Assembly (NCBI RefSeq): GCF_004134825.1
Contig: NZ_SDPN01000001.1
Coordinates: 184,800 to 248,799 of the forward strand
From: Agromyces albus
GTDB taxonomy: Bacteria; Actinomycetota; Actinomycetes; Actinomycetales; Microbacteriaceae
DNA: 64,000 nucleotides
Reading direction: 5' to 3'
Part shown: piece after piece, positions 35,923 to 44,571 of the stretch
Layout of the letters: every line of letters starts with the position of its first letter
Position numbering within the stretch: position 1 is the stretch's first letter
Notes under the pieces: generated by a model
Told to the model about the DNA's origin: nothing
Databases searched by the model: none
What the model saw: only the letters and a program-made list of their open reading frames with translations
Made by a program: the position numbers and the translations under genes

Positions 35923-36123
35923 ACGCCCGTGATCGCCCCCGAACGAGGGCCAGCCGAAGGATTCGTGCGCGCCCGCGCAATGGACCTGCGTCGTTCTCCA
36001 CAGATCCCGCACAGCTCTTCCATAGCCGCCGAGCCGCAGGGCAGGATGCGATTTACGTCCGCCTATCGGCGGGCGCGTTTCATGCCCTGCGGTCACCTCC
36101 GCGGGGCTCTCGAGGGGAGAAGC

Positions 36124-38949
36124 ATGACTGGAAGCACCACACGGGCGCGTCAGCGCTCGGTGGCCGTGATTCCCGTGCTCGCACTCGTCGCCGCCGGATT
36201 GGTGACGACGAGTACGACGGGAGCGGCCACGGCGCCATCGCAGGGGGCGGCGCCCGTGATCAGCGATTCCGAGCACTACATCAACTACGTGGAGCCTCGG
36301 GCCGAGCAGGCGTTCGGCACCGACCTCAAGGTCACCGAGGGCGGCCTCGGCGCGAAGCAGTTCGCGGCCGACGCGATCGAGAAGGCGACGGCGCTCGACC
36401 GCAAGTTCTCAGAGGGCAACCCGATCGCCGCACGCGGGCTCGCGAAGCTCGAGGCGAAGTCGATCGAGACGGGCGAGAGCCCGAAAGACCTGAAGAGCCG
36501 GTACAAGCAGGCGAAGTCGACTCAGGAGGCGAAGCTCCTCACGATCCTCGTCGAGTTCAGCGAAGCGGCGAACGACGACTTCTCCGGCGTGCAGGTTCCG
36601 ACCGAGTTCGGAGCCACCGAGTGCAAACCAGGCGACGTGCAGAACGGCCCGCTCCACAACAACATCCCCGATCCGGCGAGCTACGACCGGCTCGACAACA
36701 ATTCGATGTGGGTGCCCGACTTCTCGCCCGAGCACTTCGACAAGATGCTCTTCACCGATGAAGGCATCACCGACCGCGTGCGCACCGATCTCACCGGTCC
36801 CGACGGGCAGCCAGGCTTCGACATCTCCGGCTACACGATGAAGGCGATGTACGAAGAGATGTCGCACGGCGCCTACACCGTCTCCGGTGAGGCGACCCCG
36901 TGGGTCGAGGTTCCGCACTCCGAGGCCTACTACGGGGCGAGCGTCTGCTTCCTGAACGAAGAGGGCGTCTACGAGGCGGGCGCCGTTCAAGACATGCAGG
37001 GCCACCCCGACAACCCGCTGGGCCCGGGCCAGCTGCCGATCGACGCCGTCGAGGCGCTCGCGGCGGCGCAGCCCGACTTCCCGTGGGCCGATTACGACAT
37101 CGAGGACCAGGGCGACCGCGACGGCGACCTCGACTTCAACGAGCCCGACGGCGTCATCGACCACGTCGTGCTCGTGCACGCCGGTGAAGACAAGTCGGGC
37201 GGCGGCGGCGCCGAGGGCACCAACGCCATCTGGGCCCACTCGTCGACCGTCATCGGCGGCGCGGAGATCCCCGGCACCGACCTCACGCTCTCGAACTACA
37301 TCGTGCAGCCCGAGGACTCGGGCGTCGGCGTGTTCGCCCATGAGTACGGTCACGACCTCGGCCTGCCCGATCTCTATGACACAACGGGTGCCGGCGACTC
37401 CGACATCGACTTCTGGGATCTCATGTCGTCGGGTTCGCACGCCGGCCCGATCTTCCAGTCGATGCCGACGCACATGGGCCTCTGGGACAAGTGGGTGCTC
37501 GGCTGGGCCGACCCCGTGCAGCTCAACGCCGGCGACGACGCCACGACCGTGAAGGTCGGCCAGAACTCGCGCCCGCTCAAGGGCACCGCCGACGGCGTGA
37601 AGGTCAACCTGCCCGACAAGGTCGTGACGCTCGCCGAGCCGCACAGCGGCGAGAACATGTGGGCCACCGGAGCCGACCAGGACTGGGCCGACGTGCGCCT
37701 GAGCCGCAGCCTCGGCACCGTTCCCGCCGACGCGAAGTTCTGGATGTACAACGACTACGTCATCGAGGAGGAATGGGACTACGGCTTCGTCGAGGTCTCG
37801 ACCGACGGCGGTGCGACGTGGACCGAGGTCAAGGTCTACGACGAGGCCGGCGCCGAGGTGACCACGCCCGACGGCTACACCGACCCGAACGGCCGCATGG
37901 TCGACTTCGGCAACAAGAAGTACGGGCTCACGGGAAGCACCGGAGGATGGCAGCACCAGTACGCCGACCTCTCGGCCTTCGCCGGCCAGTCGGTCGACGT
38001 GCGCTTGCGCTACGCGACCGATGAGGCGTTCCTCGAGCGTGGCTGGTTCGCCGACGACTTCTCGCTCACGAGCGGCGCCGCGACCGTCTGGAGCGACGAC
38101 GTCGAGAGCGGCGACGCCGGGTGGACCCCCGAGGTCGCGTCGTTCACGGACACGACCGGTGAGGGCTGGCACATCGACACGGGCACCTCGACGCAGGCGC
38201 AGTACTACCTCGTCGAGTGGCGCAACTTCGATGGCTTCGACGAGGGACTGAAGTACGCCTACGACACTGTATACAGCGACGGCGCGTGGAAGGTCGACAA
38301 GATGCAGTACAACGCGCCCGGCGCGCTCGTCTGGTATCGCGATACCACCTACGGCAACGCGAACCACGTGCAGAGCAATCTCACGTCGATGCCGAGCGGC
38401 GGTGCGAAGGGCGGCCTGCTCATCGTCGACAGCCACTTCGATCCGCTGCGCCGCACCGGCGAGGCGGCGTCCGCCGACCCGAGCGTGCTGAAGAACATGC
38501 CGTCGAGGGCGCAGTCCTCGGATGCCGCGTTCGGCGTGCGTGACACGTATCCGTTCACCGAGTGCTTCACCGATGCGGCGTTCACGGAGTACTGCACCGA
38601 CGTGCCGGCCCGAGCGGGAGTGAGCACCTTCACCGACAGCCAGGGCTGGGTTCCGGGGCTCGAGTACGTGCAGACCGGCGACCCCGAGGTCGACGGCTTC
38701 TACTGGCGCTACGCCGACGGTTCGACGGTCGTTCCGTCGAAGGGCAACGCTCCGTACACGACTCGGATCGTGGATTCCGCCGGCAGCCCGCTCGAGAGCC
38801 TCTTCGGGCTCGACTTCGGGTTCACGGTGACCGGCACCGGCAACCCCGGTGATGCCGGCGTCGGCTTCGGCACCGTCATCGAGGTCGCCAAGACGCTCGA
38901 CGGCAACCGCTCCGCGCTCATCCGCGTCACCCCGCCGAGCGCGGAGTAG
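36124..38949 (+). CDS. Secreted M6 family metalloprotease (immune inhibitor A-like)
   Basis: A 941-residue exported zinc protease. Sec signal peptide at about 1-35 (AALVAAG-type core), a propeptide with charged lysine-rich helices (about 50-150), then the M6 catalytic domain with HEYGHDLGLPD (about 404-414), a metzincin-like HExxHxxGxxD zinc site, followed by FWDLMSSG. Beta-sandwich segments (VEVSTDGGATWTEV, VDVRLRYATDEA) and the InhA-type C-terminal part follow. The ATG follows GGGGAGA. No LPxTG or other anchor, so it is released. Degrades extracellular proteins. Confidence 0.93.
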   Translation: MTGSTTRARQRSVAVIPVLALVAAGLVTTSTTGAATAPSQGAAPVISDSEHYINYVEPRAEQAFGTDLKVTEGGLGAKQFAADAIEKATALDRKFSEGNPIAARGLAKLEAKSIETGESPKDLKSRYKQAKSTQEAKLLTILVEFSEAANDDFSGVQVPTEFGATECKPGDVQNGPLHNNIPDPASYDRLDNNSMWVPDFSPEHFDKMLFTDEGITDRVRTDLTGPDGQPGFDISGYTMKAMYEEMSHGAYTVSGEATPWVEVPHSEAYYGASVCFLNEEGVYEAGAVQDMQGHPDNPLGPGQLPIDAVEALAAAQPDFPWADYDIEDQGDRDGDLDFNEPDGVIDHVVLVHAGEDKSGGGGAEGTNAIWAHSSTVIGGAEIPGTDLTLSNYIVQPEDSGVGVFAHEYGHDLGLPDLYDTTGAGDSDIDFWDLMSSGSHAGPIFQSMPTHMGLWDKWVLGWADPVQLNAGDDATTVKVGQNSRPLKGTADGVKVNLPDKVVTLAEPHSGENMWATGADQDWADVRLSRSLGTVPADAKFWMYNDYVIEEEWDYGFVEVSTDGGATWTEVKVYDEAGAEVTTPDGYTDPNGRMVDFGNKKYGLTGSTGGWQHQYADLSAFAGQSVDVRLRYATDEAFLERGWFADDFSLTSGAATVWSDDVESGDAGWTPEVASFTDTTGEGWHIDTGTSTQAQYYLVEWRNFDGFDEGLKYAYDTVYSDGAWKVDKMQYNAPGALVWYRDTTYGNANHVQSNLTSMPSGGAKGGLLIVDSHFDPLRRTGEAASADPSVLKNMPSRAQSSDAAFGVRDTYPFTECFTDAAFTEYCTDVPARAGVSTFTDSQGWVPGLEYVQTGDPEVDGFYWRYADGSTVVPSKGNAPYTTRIVDSAGSPLESLFGLDFGFTVTGTGNPGDAGVGFGTVIEVAKTLDGNRSALIRVTPPSAE

Positions 38950-38950
38950 A

Positions 38951-38990
38951 CGCACCACCGCACCACCGCACCACCGCACTACCGCAACAC
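38951..38990 (+). repeat. Five tandem copies of the octamer CGCACCAC
   Basis: Three exact copies of CGCACCAC are followed by CGCACTAC and CGCAACAC, directly after the protease stop codon. It is non-coding and lies just before a hairpin. Confidence 0.85.
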
Positions 38991-38991
38991 C

Positions 38992-39030
38992 GGCGAGGCG
39001 TCGGCCCCTTCTCGGGACCGGCGCCTCGCC
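38992..39030 (+). terminator. Terminator-like hairpin after the M6 protease
   Basis: GGCGAGGCG (38992-39000) pairs with CGCCTCGCC (39022-39030), with further inner CGG/CCG pairing. There is no clear T tract, as is common in high-GC actinobacteria. Confidence 0.6.
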
Positions 39031-39161
39031 AGTACGGAGCCGACTCGTCCAAGCAATTCGGGGAGACAGCGCCTCGCCGCAACCGGCCCGATACGACCGC
39101 TCCATGGTGAGGCTGGCCTCACCAATACACTGTGCTGGAGGACACGAGGCGAGGGGGGCGC

Positions 39162-40190
39162 GTGGGCGACGCAGGCACGCCGCTCACCCGTGAGCGCGAG
39201 CTCACCGGGCGGGTCGCGCTGTGCCTGCCGAACGGTCAGCTCAATCGCGAATCGGTGGGCTGGACGCGGCATCCGCTGCACGATACCTCGGGCATCGGCC
39301 GTGGCCGCGTCGGCCGTGGCCGCAACAAGCGGTGGGAATACTGGGTGTTCACCTCGCCGACCGCAATCGCATCACTCACGATCGCGATGCTCGACTACGT
39401 CGCCACGTGCGAGATGTGGGTTCTCGACCGCCGCACGCTCGAATTCGTCGACGGCGGCGCGACCATGCCGCTCTCGCGGGGCGCGTCGCTGCCGCCATCG
39501 CACGGCGCCGGCCCTGCCACCGCGAACATGCCCGGCATCGAGGCGGCGATCTTCGAGGAGCACGGCAGCACGCGAATCCGCGCGGCGAGCGCACGCGTCA
39601 CGATCGACGTGCTCGCAGAGCGGCCCAAAGGCCATGAGTCGCTCGGCGTCGTGGTGCCGTGGAGCGACCGCAGATTCCAGTACAGAGTGAAGGATGTCGC
39701 ACGCCCCGCCCGCGGCACCGTGACCCTCGATGGCACGAGCCATGATCTCCCGGCAGGTGAGAGCTGGGCGGTGCTCGACCACGCTCGTGGTCGCTGGCCG
39801 TATCGCATGACGGCGAACTGGGGTGCAGCGTCCGGCATCGAGCGCGGCCGCCGGCTCGGCCTGCAGCTCGCCGGCGGCGCCTCGGACGGCACCGGCTCGA
39901 CCGAGAACGCGGTCTCGCTCGACGGCCGCCTGCACAAACTCGGCGAGGAGCTCGAGTGGCGCTTCGATCCCGAGGACTGGCTCGCGCCGTGGTCGATCAG
40001 GAGCCGCCATATCGACTTGCGCTTCGAGCCGTTCTACGAGCGATCGTCGCGGACCGCGCTCGGCGTGATCCATTCCGAGACTCACCAGTGCTTCGGCACG
40101 TATCGCGGCACGGTCACCACTGACGCCGGCGAGATCATCCCCGTCGAGTCGTTGTTCGGGTGGGCCGAGTTCGTGCGCAACCGCTGGTAG
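39162..40190 (+). CDS. DUF2804 domain protein
   Basis: A 342-residue soluble protein of the DUF2804 family, recognised by the opening (LTRERELTGRVALCLPNGQLNRESVGWTRHPLH in sense), KRWEYWVFTSP, DYVATCEMWVLD, the central HARGRWPYRMTANWGAASG and the C-terminal FGTYRGTV segments. The function is unknown; the fold is thought to be lipocalin-like in relatives. GTG at 39162 follows a GAGGGGGG ribosome site; a TACACT -10 at 39126-39131 would give a leader of about 24 nt. An upstream GTG at 39132 abuts the -10 and is unlikely. Confidence 0.8.
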   Translation: MGDAGTPLTRERELTGRVALCLPNGQLNRESVGWTRHPLHDTSGIGRGRVGRGRNKRWEYWVFTSPTAIASLTIAMLDYVATCEMWVLDRRTLEFVDGGATMPLSRGASLPPSHGAGPATANMPGIEAAIFEEHGSTRIRAASARVTIDVLAERPKGHESLGVVVPWSDRRFQYRVKDVARPARGTVTLDGTSHDLPAGESWAVLDHARGRWPYRMTANWGAASGIERGRRLGLQLAGGASDGTGSTENAVSLDGRLHKLGEELEWRFDPEDWLAPWSIRSRHIDLRFEPFYERSSRTALGVIHSETHQCFGTYRGTVTTDAGEIIPVESLFGWAEFVRNRW

Positions 40191-40215
40191 CCGGCGATCG
40201 CCCCCCAGGCTCGGC

Positions 40216-40893
40216 TCAGGTGTTCCCCACAGCCGCGGTGCCGACGAGCCCGTCGAGCAAGCGGTCGATTCCCCACGCGAACTCGTCGTCGGCTCCCGCG
40301 GCGAGCGCGAGATGCGCGGTCGCCTCGGTGAGCGGGTAGCGCGAGGCATCCGTCCAGAGGGGGCCGGATGTCGCGCGGCCGGCACCCTCGGCGGCACCCG
40401 TTTCAGCCACCCGCCCGGCGCGCTCCGCCGCTTCGAGGGCGCTCACCCCGAGCACGTGCGCCTTCACTGCCGCGGCGGCCCGCGCGGCGTCGTCGACCGG
40501 CAGGCCCGCCTCGACGAACAAGCGGATGAGCGCCTCGCCGAGGGCGAGGGCGTGCGGTCCGTCGAGCGGCCCGCTCGTGACGAGCACCATGGCGCCGGCA
40601 TGCTCGGCGAGCCTCGCCCGCACGGCGAGCGCGAGGGCGTGCACGCGGTCGCGCCATCCGCTCGACGAATCGGATGCCGCAGCCACGTCGACGCCCGCGA
40701 GGAGCTCTTCGACCATGGCCCGCATGAGCGCGTTCTTCGACGGGAAGTACGTGTAGATCGCGGTGGGCGTGAGGCCGAGCGCCGCCGCCACGCCCCGCAC
40801 GGAGACCCCGGCGAAGCCCTTCTGCTCGAGGATCTCGAACGCCGCGTCGACGATGTCGACCTGGCTGACGCTGCGCCTCGGTCCGGGTCTCAT
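40216..40893 (-). CDS. TetR family transcriptional regulator
   Basis: A 225-residue one-component repressor. N-terminal TetR HTH: IVDAAFEILEQKGFAGVSVRGVAAALGLTPTAIYTYFPSKNALM in sense (recognition helix TPTAIYTYF). The C-terminal domain is TetR_C-like and alanine-rich, ligand unknown. GAGGAG precedes the ATG. A 26-bp perfect palindrome 59 nt upstream (40952-40977) is a good candidate autoregulatory operator. Convergent with the DUF2804 gene, 25 bp apart. Confidence 0.9.
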   Translation of the reverse strand: MRPGPRRSVSQVDIVDAAFEILEQKGFAGVSVRGVAAALGLTPTAIYTYFPSKNALMRAMVEELLAGVDVAAASDSSSGWRDRVHALALAVRARLAEHAGAMVLVTSGPLDGPHALALGEALIRLFVEAGLPVDDAARAAAAVKAHVLGVSALEAAERAGRVAETGAAEGAGRATSGPLWTDASRYPLTEATAHLALAAGADDEFAWGIDRLLDGLVGTAAVGNT

Positions 40894-40951
40894 GGTGCTC
40901 CTCGGGGTCAGCCACCCACGCTAACGCACGCCGCGGAGGAGCCCGTTCCTC

Positions 40952-40977
40952 GGGAGTGACCGAATTCGGTCACTCCC
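40952..40977. promoter_or_regulatory. 26-bp perfect palindrome, candidate TetR operator
   Basis: Every base from 40952 to 40977 matches its complement about the central GAATTC (half site GGGAGTGACCGAA). A further half site, CCGGTCACTCC, follows at 40985-40995. It lies between the TetR start and the end of the transporter operon, and could also help to terminate that operon. Confidence 0.7.
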
Positions 40978-41027
40978 ACGCGATCCGGTCACTCCACCGC
41001 GCGGGAGGCGAGCGTGAGAGGAGACGC

Positions 41028-41381
41028 TCAGCCGAGACGCCTGAGGAACGTGAGCGCGGAGCGGTCCTCGACGATGAGCGGATGCAGCGCCGCGTTGAAC
41101 ACCGCCCCGTAGGGCCCCGCGAGGTGGGCGGCGAACGCCTCCCGGTCGCGATAGGCCTCCGTCACGACGAAGCGGAAGCCCACGGGTGCGGGACTCGTCG
41201 CGACCGCAGCCCCGGCAGGAGCGGGGGCGACGCGGTGCGGCGTGAACTCGAGGCATCCGGGCTCGTTGCGCACCTCGGCCGTGAGCGCGAGGAGGAGGCG
41301 CTCTACCTCCTCCTCGCGGCCGGGGAGCGCCGTGAACTCGGCGACGAGTTCGACGACGCCGTCGGGTTTCGGCGAGCTCAC
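41028..41381 (-). CDS. Antibiotic biosynthesis monooxygenase-domain (ABM) protein
   Basis: A 117-residue dimeric alpha/beta-barrel protein: VELVAEFTALPGREEEVERLLLALTAEVRNEPGCLEF, then VVTEAYRDREAFAAHLAGPYG in sense. Such proteins act as cofactor-free quinol monooxygenases or small-molecule binders. GTG at 41381 overlaps the ATPase stop (GTGA), so it is the last gene of the sugar transporter operon. A link to sugar metabolism is unexplained. Its middle has a glycine/alanine/proline-rich loop not usual for the family. Confidence 0.85.
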   Translation of the reverse strand: MSSPKPDGVVELVAEFTALPGREEEVERLLLALTAEVRNEPGCLEFTPHRVAPAPAGAAVATSPAPVGFRFVVTEAYRDREAFAAHLAGPYGAVFNAALHPLIVEDRSALTFLRRLG

Positions 41382-42193
41382 ACGCGGGCCGCGCCGGTCA
41401 TGATCGCGACCGCGTCGGTCATCGAGTGCGACTCGGGCGTGATCGTGGCTGCGCGCTTGCCGAGCCGCTGGATGTGGATGCGGTCGGCCACCTCGAACAC
41501 CTGCGGCATGTTGTGCGAGATGAGGATGACGGGGATGCCGCGATCGCGCAGGTTCTTGATGAGCTCGAGCACCTGCTGCGACTCGCGCACGCCGAGCGCC
41601 GCCGTCGGCTCGTCGAGCACGACGACCTTCGACCCGAACGCCGCGGCACGTGCGACGGCGACGGCCTGGCGCTGCCCGCCCGAGAGGTTCTCGACGGCCA
41701 CCGTGACATCCTGCAGCGTCGAGATGCCGAGCTCCTTGAGCTCGTCCTTCGCCCGCTGCCGCATGCCCTTCTGGTCGACCATGCGGAAGACCGAGCCGAG
41801 GATGCCCTTCTTGCGCACCTCGCGACCGAGGAAGAGGTTCGCGGCCACGTCGAGCGCGGGCGAGACGGCGAGGTTCTGGTACACCGTCTCGATGCCGGCG
41901 GCGTGCGCGTCCTGCGGACGCTTGAAGTGCACCGGCTTGCCGTCGAGGAAGATCTCGCCCTCGTCGGGGATCTCGGCGCCCGTGAGGCACTTGATGAGCG
42001 TCGACTTGCCGGCGCCGTTGTCGCCGATGATGGCGAGCACCTCGCCGGGGTAGAGCTCGAGGCTCACTCCGTCGAGGCCGACGACGCGGCCGAACGTCTT
42101 CACGAGGCGCTTGGCACGGAGGATCGGCGTGCGGCCATCGGATTCCGCGGCAGCCGCCGCTCCGGCAGCGGTGGTGTCGGTGGTGTCGGTCAT
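41378..42193 (-). CDS. frcA: Sugar ABC transporter ATP-binding protein (FrcA/single-domain RbsA type)
   Basis: A 271-residue ATPase of the CUT2 class in the single-cassette form found in fructose/ribose-type importers. Walker A GDNGAGKST, Q-loop ETVYQNLAV, signature LSGGQRQAVAVARA, Walker B KVVVLDEPTAALG, H-loop ILISHNM. PSxxLGREVRKKG-like content is close to FrcA. ATGA overlap with the permease gene. The gene name is by context (fructan locus), not proven. Confidence 0.9.
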   Translation of the reverse strand: MTDTTDTTAAGAAAAAESDGRTPILRAKRLVKTFGRVVGLDGVSLELYPGEVLAIIGDNGAGKSTLIKCLTGAEIPDEGEIFLDGKPVHFKRPQDAHAAGIETVYQNLAVSPALDVAANLFLGREVRKKGILGSVFRMVDQKGMRQRAKDELKELGISTLQDVTVAVENLSGGQRQAVAVARAAAFGSKVVVLDEPTAALGVRESQQVLELIKNLRDRGIPVILISHNMPQVFEVADRIHIQRLGKRAATITPESHSMTDAVAIMTGAARV

Positions 42194-43230
42194 TTGCGTA
42201 CCTTTCGAATCCACTGGTCGACGGAGACGGCCACGACGATGAGCACACCGACGGCGAACGTCTGCCAGAGCACGTCGAGCCCTGCGAGCGAGAGCCCGTT
42301 GCGGAAGATGCCGACGATGAGGGCGCCGAGGAGGGTGCCCCACACGGTGCCACGACCGCCGAAGAGGCTCGTGCCGCCGATCACGACGGCGGTGATCGAG
42401 TCGAGGTTGAGGTCGGCGCCGGCGTTCGGCGACGCGGCGTTCGTGCGCCCGATCTGGATCCAGGCGCCGATCACGAGGATCGCGCCGGCCGCGAGGTAGA
42501 CGCTCATGAGCACCCGGTTGACGCTGATGCCCGCGAGTCGCGCCGCCTCGGGGTCGTCGCCGACGGCGTAGACGTGCCGGCCCCAAGCGGTCTTCTGCAG
42601 GATGAACGCGAGCACGACGTAGAGGATCAGCATCATGAGCACGCCGATCGTGATGTTCACGCCGCCGAGGTTGAACGTCGCCCCCATCGCGGTGAGGAGG
42701 TCGGGCATCTCGCCGCCACGAACGGTCGCGCCGCTGGAGTAGAGCAGCGTGAGCGCGACGAAGATGTTGAGCGTGCCGAGGGTCACGATGAACGGCGGCA
42801 GCTTGAGGCGCGTGACGAGGAAGCCGTTGAGGGCGCCCGCGCCGAGCCCGACGACGAGGCCGAGGAAGAGGCCGAGGATGGCCGGCACGCCCATGTGCAC
42901 CGTGGTCTGGGCGACCACCATCGAGCTGAGCACCATGACGGCTCCGACCGACAGGTCGATGCCCGCGGTGAGGATGATGAGGGTCTGCGCGAGCGCGAGC
43001 GTGCCGACCACGGCGACCTGCTGCGTGATCAGCGAGAGGTTGGCCGGGTTCAGGAAGCGGTCGTTGAGCAACCCGAACACGATCACGGCGAGCACGAGCA
43101 CGATGGCCGGGCTGAGAGCGGGGTAGCGATGCAGGGTATTGCGGATGCGGCTGAGCGGCGTGCTGCGGTCGAGGAACTCCTCGGCCAGATCGAGCGCCGA
43201 GGTCGGCGGCTCTGTGGTTTGCTGACTCAC
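42190..43230 (-). CDS. frcC: Sugar ABC transporter permease (RbsC/FrcC type)
   Basis: A 346-residue CUT2 permease with about nine to ten hydrophobic segments. Signatures: LILTAGIDLSVGAVMVLSSMV, LGAGALNGFLVTRLKLPPFIVTLGTLN and GRHVYAVGDDPEAARLAGI, all typical of RbsC/FrcC. The substrate is most likely fructose, given the neighbouring fructokinase and fructan hydrolases. It is preceded by a long intercistronic hairpin after the binding-protein gene. Confidence 0.93.
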   Translation of the reverse strand: MSQQTTEPPTSALDLAEEFLDRSTPLSRIRNTLHRYPALSPAIVLVLAVIVFGLLNDRFLNPANLSLITQQVAVVGTLALAQTLIILTAGIDLSVGAVMVLSSMVVAQTTVHMGVPAILGLFLGLVVGLGAGALNGFLVTRLKLPPFIVTLGTLNIFVALTLLYSSGATVRGGEMPDLLTAMGATFNLGGVNITIGVLMMLILYVVLAFILQKTAWGRHVYAVGDDPEAARLAGISVNRVLMSVYLAAGAILVIGAWIQIGRTNAASPNAGADLNLDSITAVVIGGTSLFGGRGTVWGTLLGALIVGIFRNGLSLAGLDVLWQTFAVGVLIVVAVSVDQWIRKVRK

Positions 43231-43252
43231 GTTGATTCTCCGATTTCTCAGG

Positions 43253-43339
43253 GTGAGGCGGTGCGGATCGGGCGGATGACGGATACCTCGGCCCGGGACG
43301 GCTCACGCGACATCCGTCGCCCGAACCGCACCGCCTCAC
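43253..43339 (-). promoter_or_regulatory. Long intercistronic hairpin between binding protein and permease genes
   Basis: GTGAGGCGGTGCGG (43253-43266) is exactly complementary to CCGCACCGCCTCAC (43326-43339); next to it TCGGGCGGATG pairs with CATCCG-tcg-CCCGA with a 3-nt bulge. The 87-nt structure is placed where partial termination or 3'-end protection would favour the binding-protein message over permease and ATPase. Confidence 0.75.
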
Positions 43340-43354
43340 GTTGCGGTGCTGGGA

Positions 43355-44455
43355 CTAGCCCCAGCAGATCTCGCTGCCCTCGGCGGTGTCGATCGACTCG
43401 ACGCCCTCCTGGGGGTCGTCGGTCACGAGCGCGACACCCGTGTTGAAGAAGTCGAGGCCCTCGGTGTTCTCGGGCACTTCGCCGGTCTTCACGAGGTCGT
43501 GGATCGCCTGCACGCCGAGCTCGGCCATCTTGACCGGGTACTGCTGGCTCGTCGCGCCGATGATGCCATCCTTGACGGCGTCGATTCCAGCACAGCCGCC
43601 GTCGACCGAGACGACGATGAGACCGTCGGTGGTGCCGCCTGCCTTGAAGGCCTCGTAGGCGCCGTAGGCTGCGGGCTCGTTGATCGTGTAGACCACGTTG
43701 ATGTCGGAGTTCTTCGAGAGCAGGGTCTCGGCTGCGGTGCGGCCGCCGTCTTCAGCGCCCTGGGATGCCTCGTTGCCGACGATCTCGTACTCGCCTCCCG
43801 AGTACGTGCCCGTCTTCGCCTCGTCGCCGTTCTTCGTCTCGTCGCCGACGTCGATGCCCATGCCGTCGAGGAAGCCCTGGTCGCGAGCGACGTCGACCGA
43901 GACGACCTTGTCGTCGAAGAGGTCGATGAGCGCGATCGTGGCCTTCTCGCCGCCGAGCTTCGCGGCGGTCCACTTGCCGATCTCCTGGCCGGCGAGGAAG
44001 TTGTCGGTGGCGAAGGTGATGTCCACGGACTCGGGGTCACCGGGCGGGGTGTCGAGCGCGATGACGTAGAGGCCGGCGTCGCGGGCCTTCACGAGCGCGT
44101 CTTCGACGGCGGGTCCGTTCGGCGTGATCAGGATGCCGGCGTCGCCCTTCGAGATGGCGTTCTCGATGGCCTGGATCTGGGTGTCCTCGTCGCCGTCCTC
44201 CTTGCCTGCGGCGAACGTGAGGTCGACGCCGAGGTCTTCGGCGGCGACCTCTGCGCCGTCCTGCATGGCGACGAAGAAGGGGTTGGTGCTCGTCTTCACG
44301 ATGAGCGAGACGCTGATGTTCTCGTCATCGCCGCCCGCGGTGCCGCCGCCGGTGTCCGAGGACGCGCATCCGGTGAAGGCGAGAGCTGCGGCGGCGGTGA
44401 GCGAACCGGCCGTGATGAGTCGGCGACGGAGTGCGCCGGGTGCTGCGTGATTCAT
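43355..44455 (-). CDS. frcB: Sugar ABC transporter substrate-binding lipoprotein (FrcB/RbsB type)
   Basis: A 366-residue lipid-anchored binding protein; signal peptide with lipobox AFTGC, then a type I sugar-binding fold (SLIVKTSTNPFFVAMQDGAE, GDAGILITPNG, VVSVDGGCAGIDAVKDG). This is the PBP type I class used for ribose, fructose and similar sugars. ATG at 44455 follows AAGAGGAGA. First gene of the operon frcB-frcC-frcA-ABM; operator TGACAACGATGTCA lies between its promoter and the gene. Confidence 0.93.
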   Translation of the reverse strand: MNHAAPGALRRRLITAGSLTAAAALAFTGCASSDTGGGTAGGDDENISVSLIVKTSTNPFFVAMQDGAEVAAEDLGVDLTFAAGKEDGDEDTQIQAIENAISKGDAGILITPNGPAVEDALVKARDAGLYVIALDTPPGDPESVDITFATDNFLAGQEIGKWTAAKLGGEKATIALIDLFDDKVVSVDVARDQGFLDGMGIDVGDETKNGDEAKTGTYSGGEYEIVGNEASQGAEDGGRTAAETLLSKNSDINVVYTINEPAAYGAYEAFKAGGTTDGLIVVSVDGGCAGIDAVKDGIIGATSQQYPVKMAELGVQAIHDLVKTGEVPENTEGLDFFNTGVALVTDDPQEGVESIDTAEGSEICWG

Positions 44456-44493
44456 CGGTGAATCTCCTCTTGTGTGGGTGACCGTTGCCGCCC

Positions 44494-44507
44494 TGACAAC
44501 GATGTCA
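44494..44507. promoter_or_regulatory. Fructan-regulon LacI operator (site 1)
   Basis: TGACAACGATGTCA, placed 38 nt upstream of the binding-protein start and at the start point of its promoter; it is also 64 nt upstream of the lacI-type start on the other strand. Confidence 0.85.
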
Positions 44508-44513
44508 TATCTA

Positions 44514-44543
44514 GGTCTAGCCTCTTTCGTCATGTACAGTCAA
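44514..44543 (-). promoter_or_regulatory. Promoter of the sugar ABC operon
   Basis: Minus strand TTGACT (44543-44538), 18-nt spacer, TAGACC (44519-44514). The predicted start falls near 44507, inside operator site 1. Confidence 0.6.
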
Positions 44544-44571
44544 GTCCAGATTGCACATTGGGGAGCTAATT

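Noticed and set aside
41028..41381. Antibiotic biosynthetic cluster suggested by the ABM-domain gene
   Set aside because: The gene is the tail of a sugar ABC operon and there are no other biosynthetic genes; ABM domains are common in primary metabolism.
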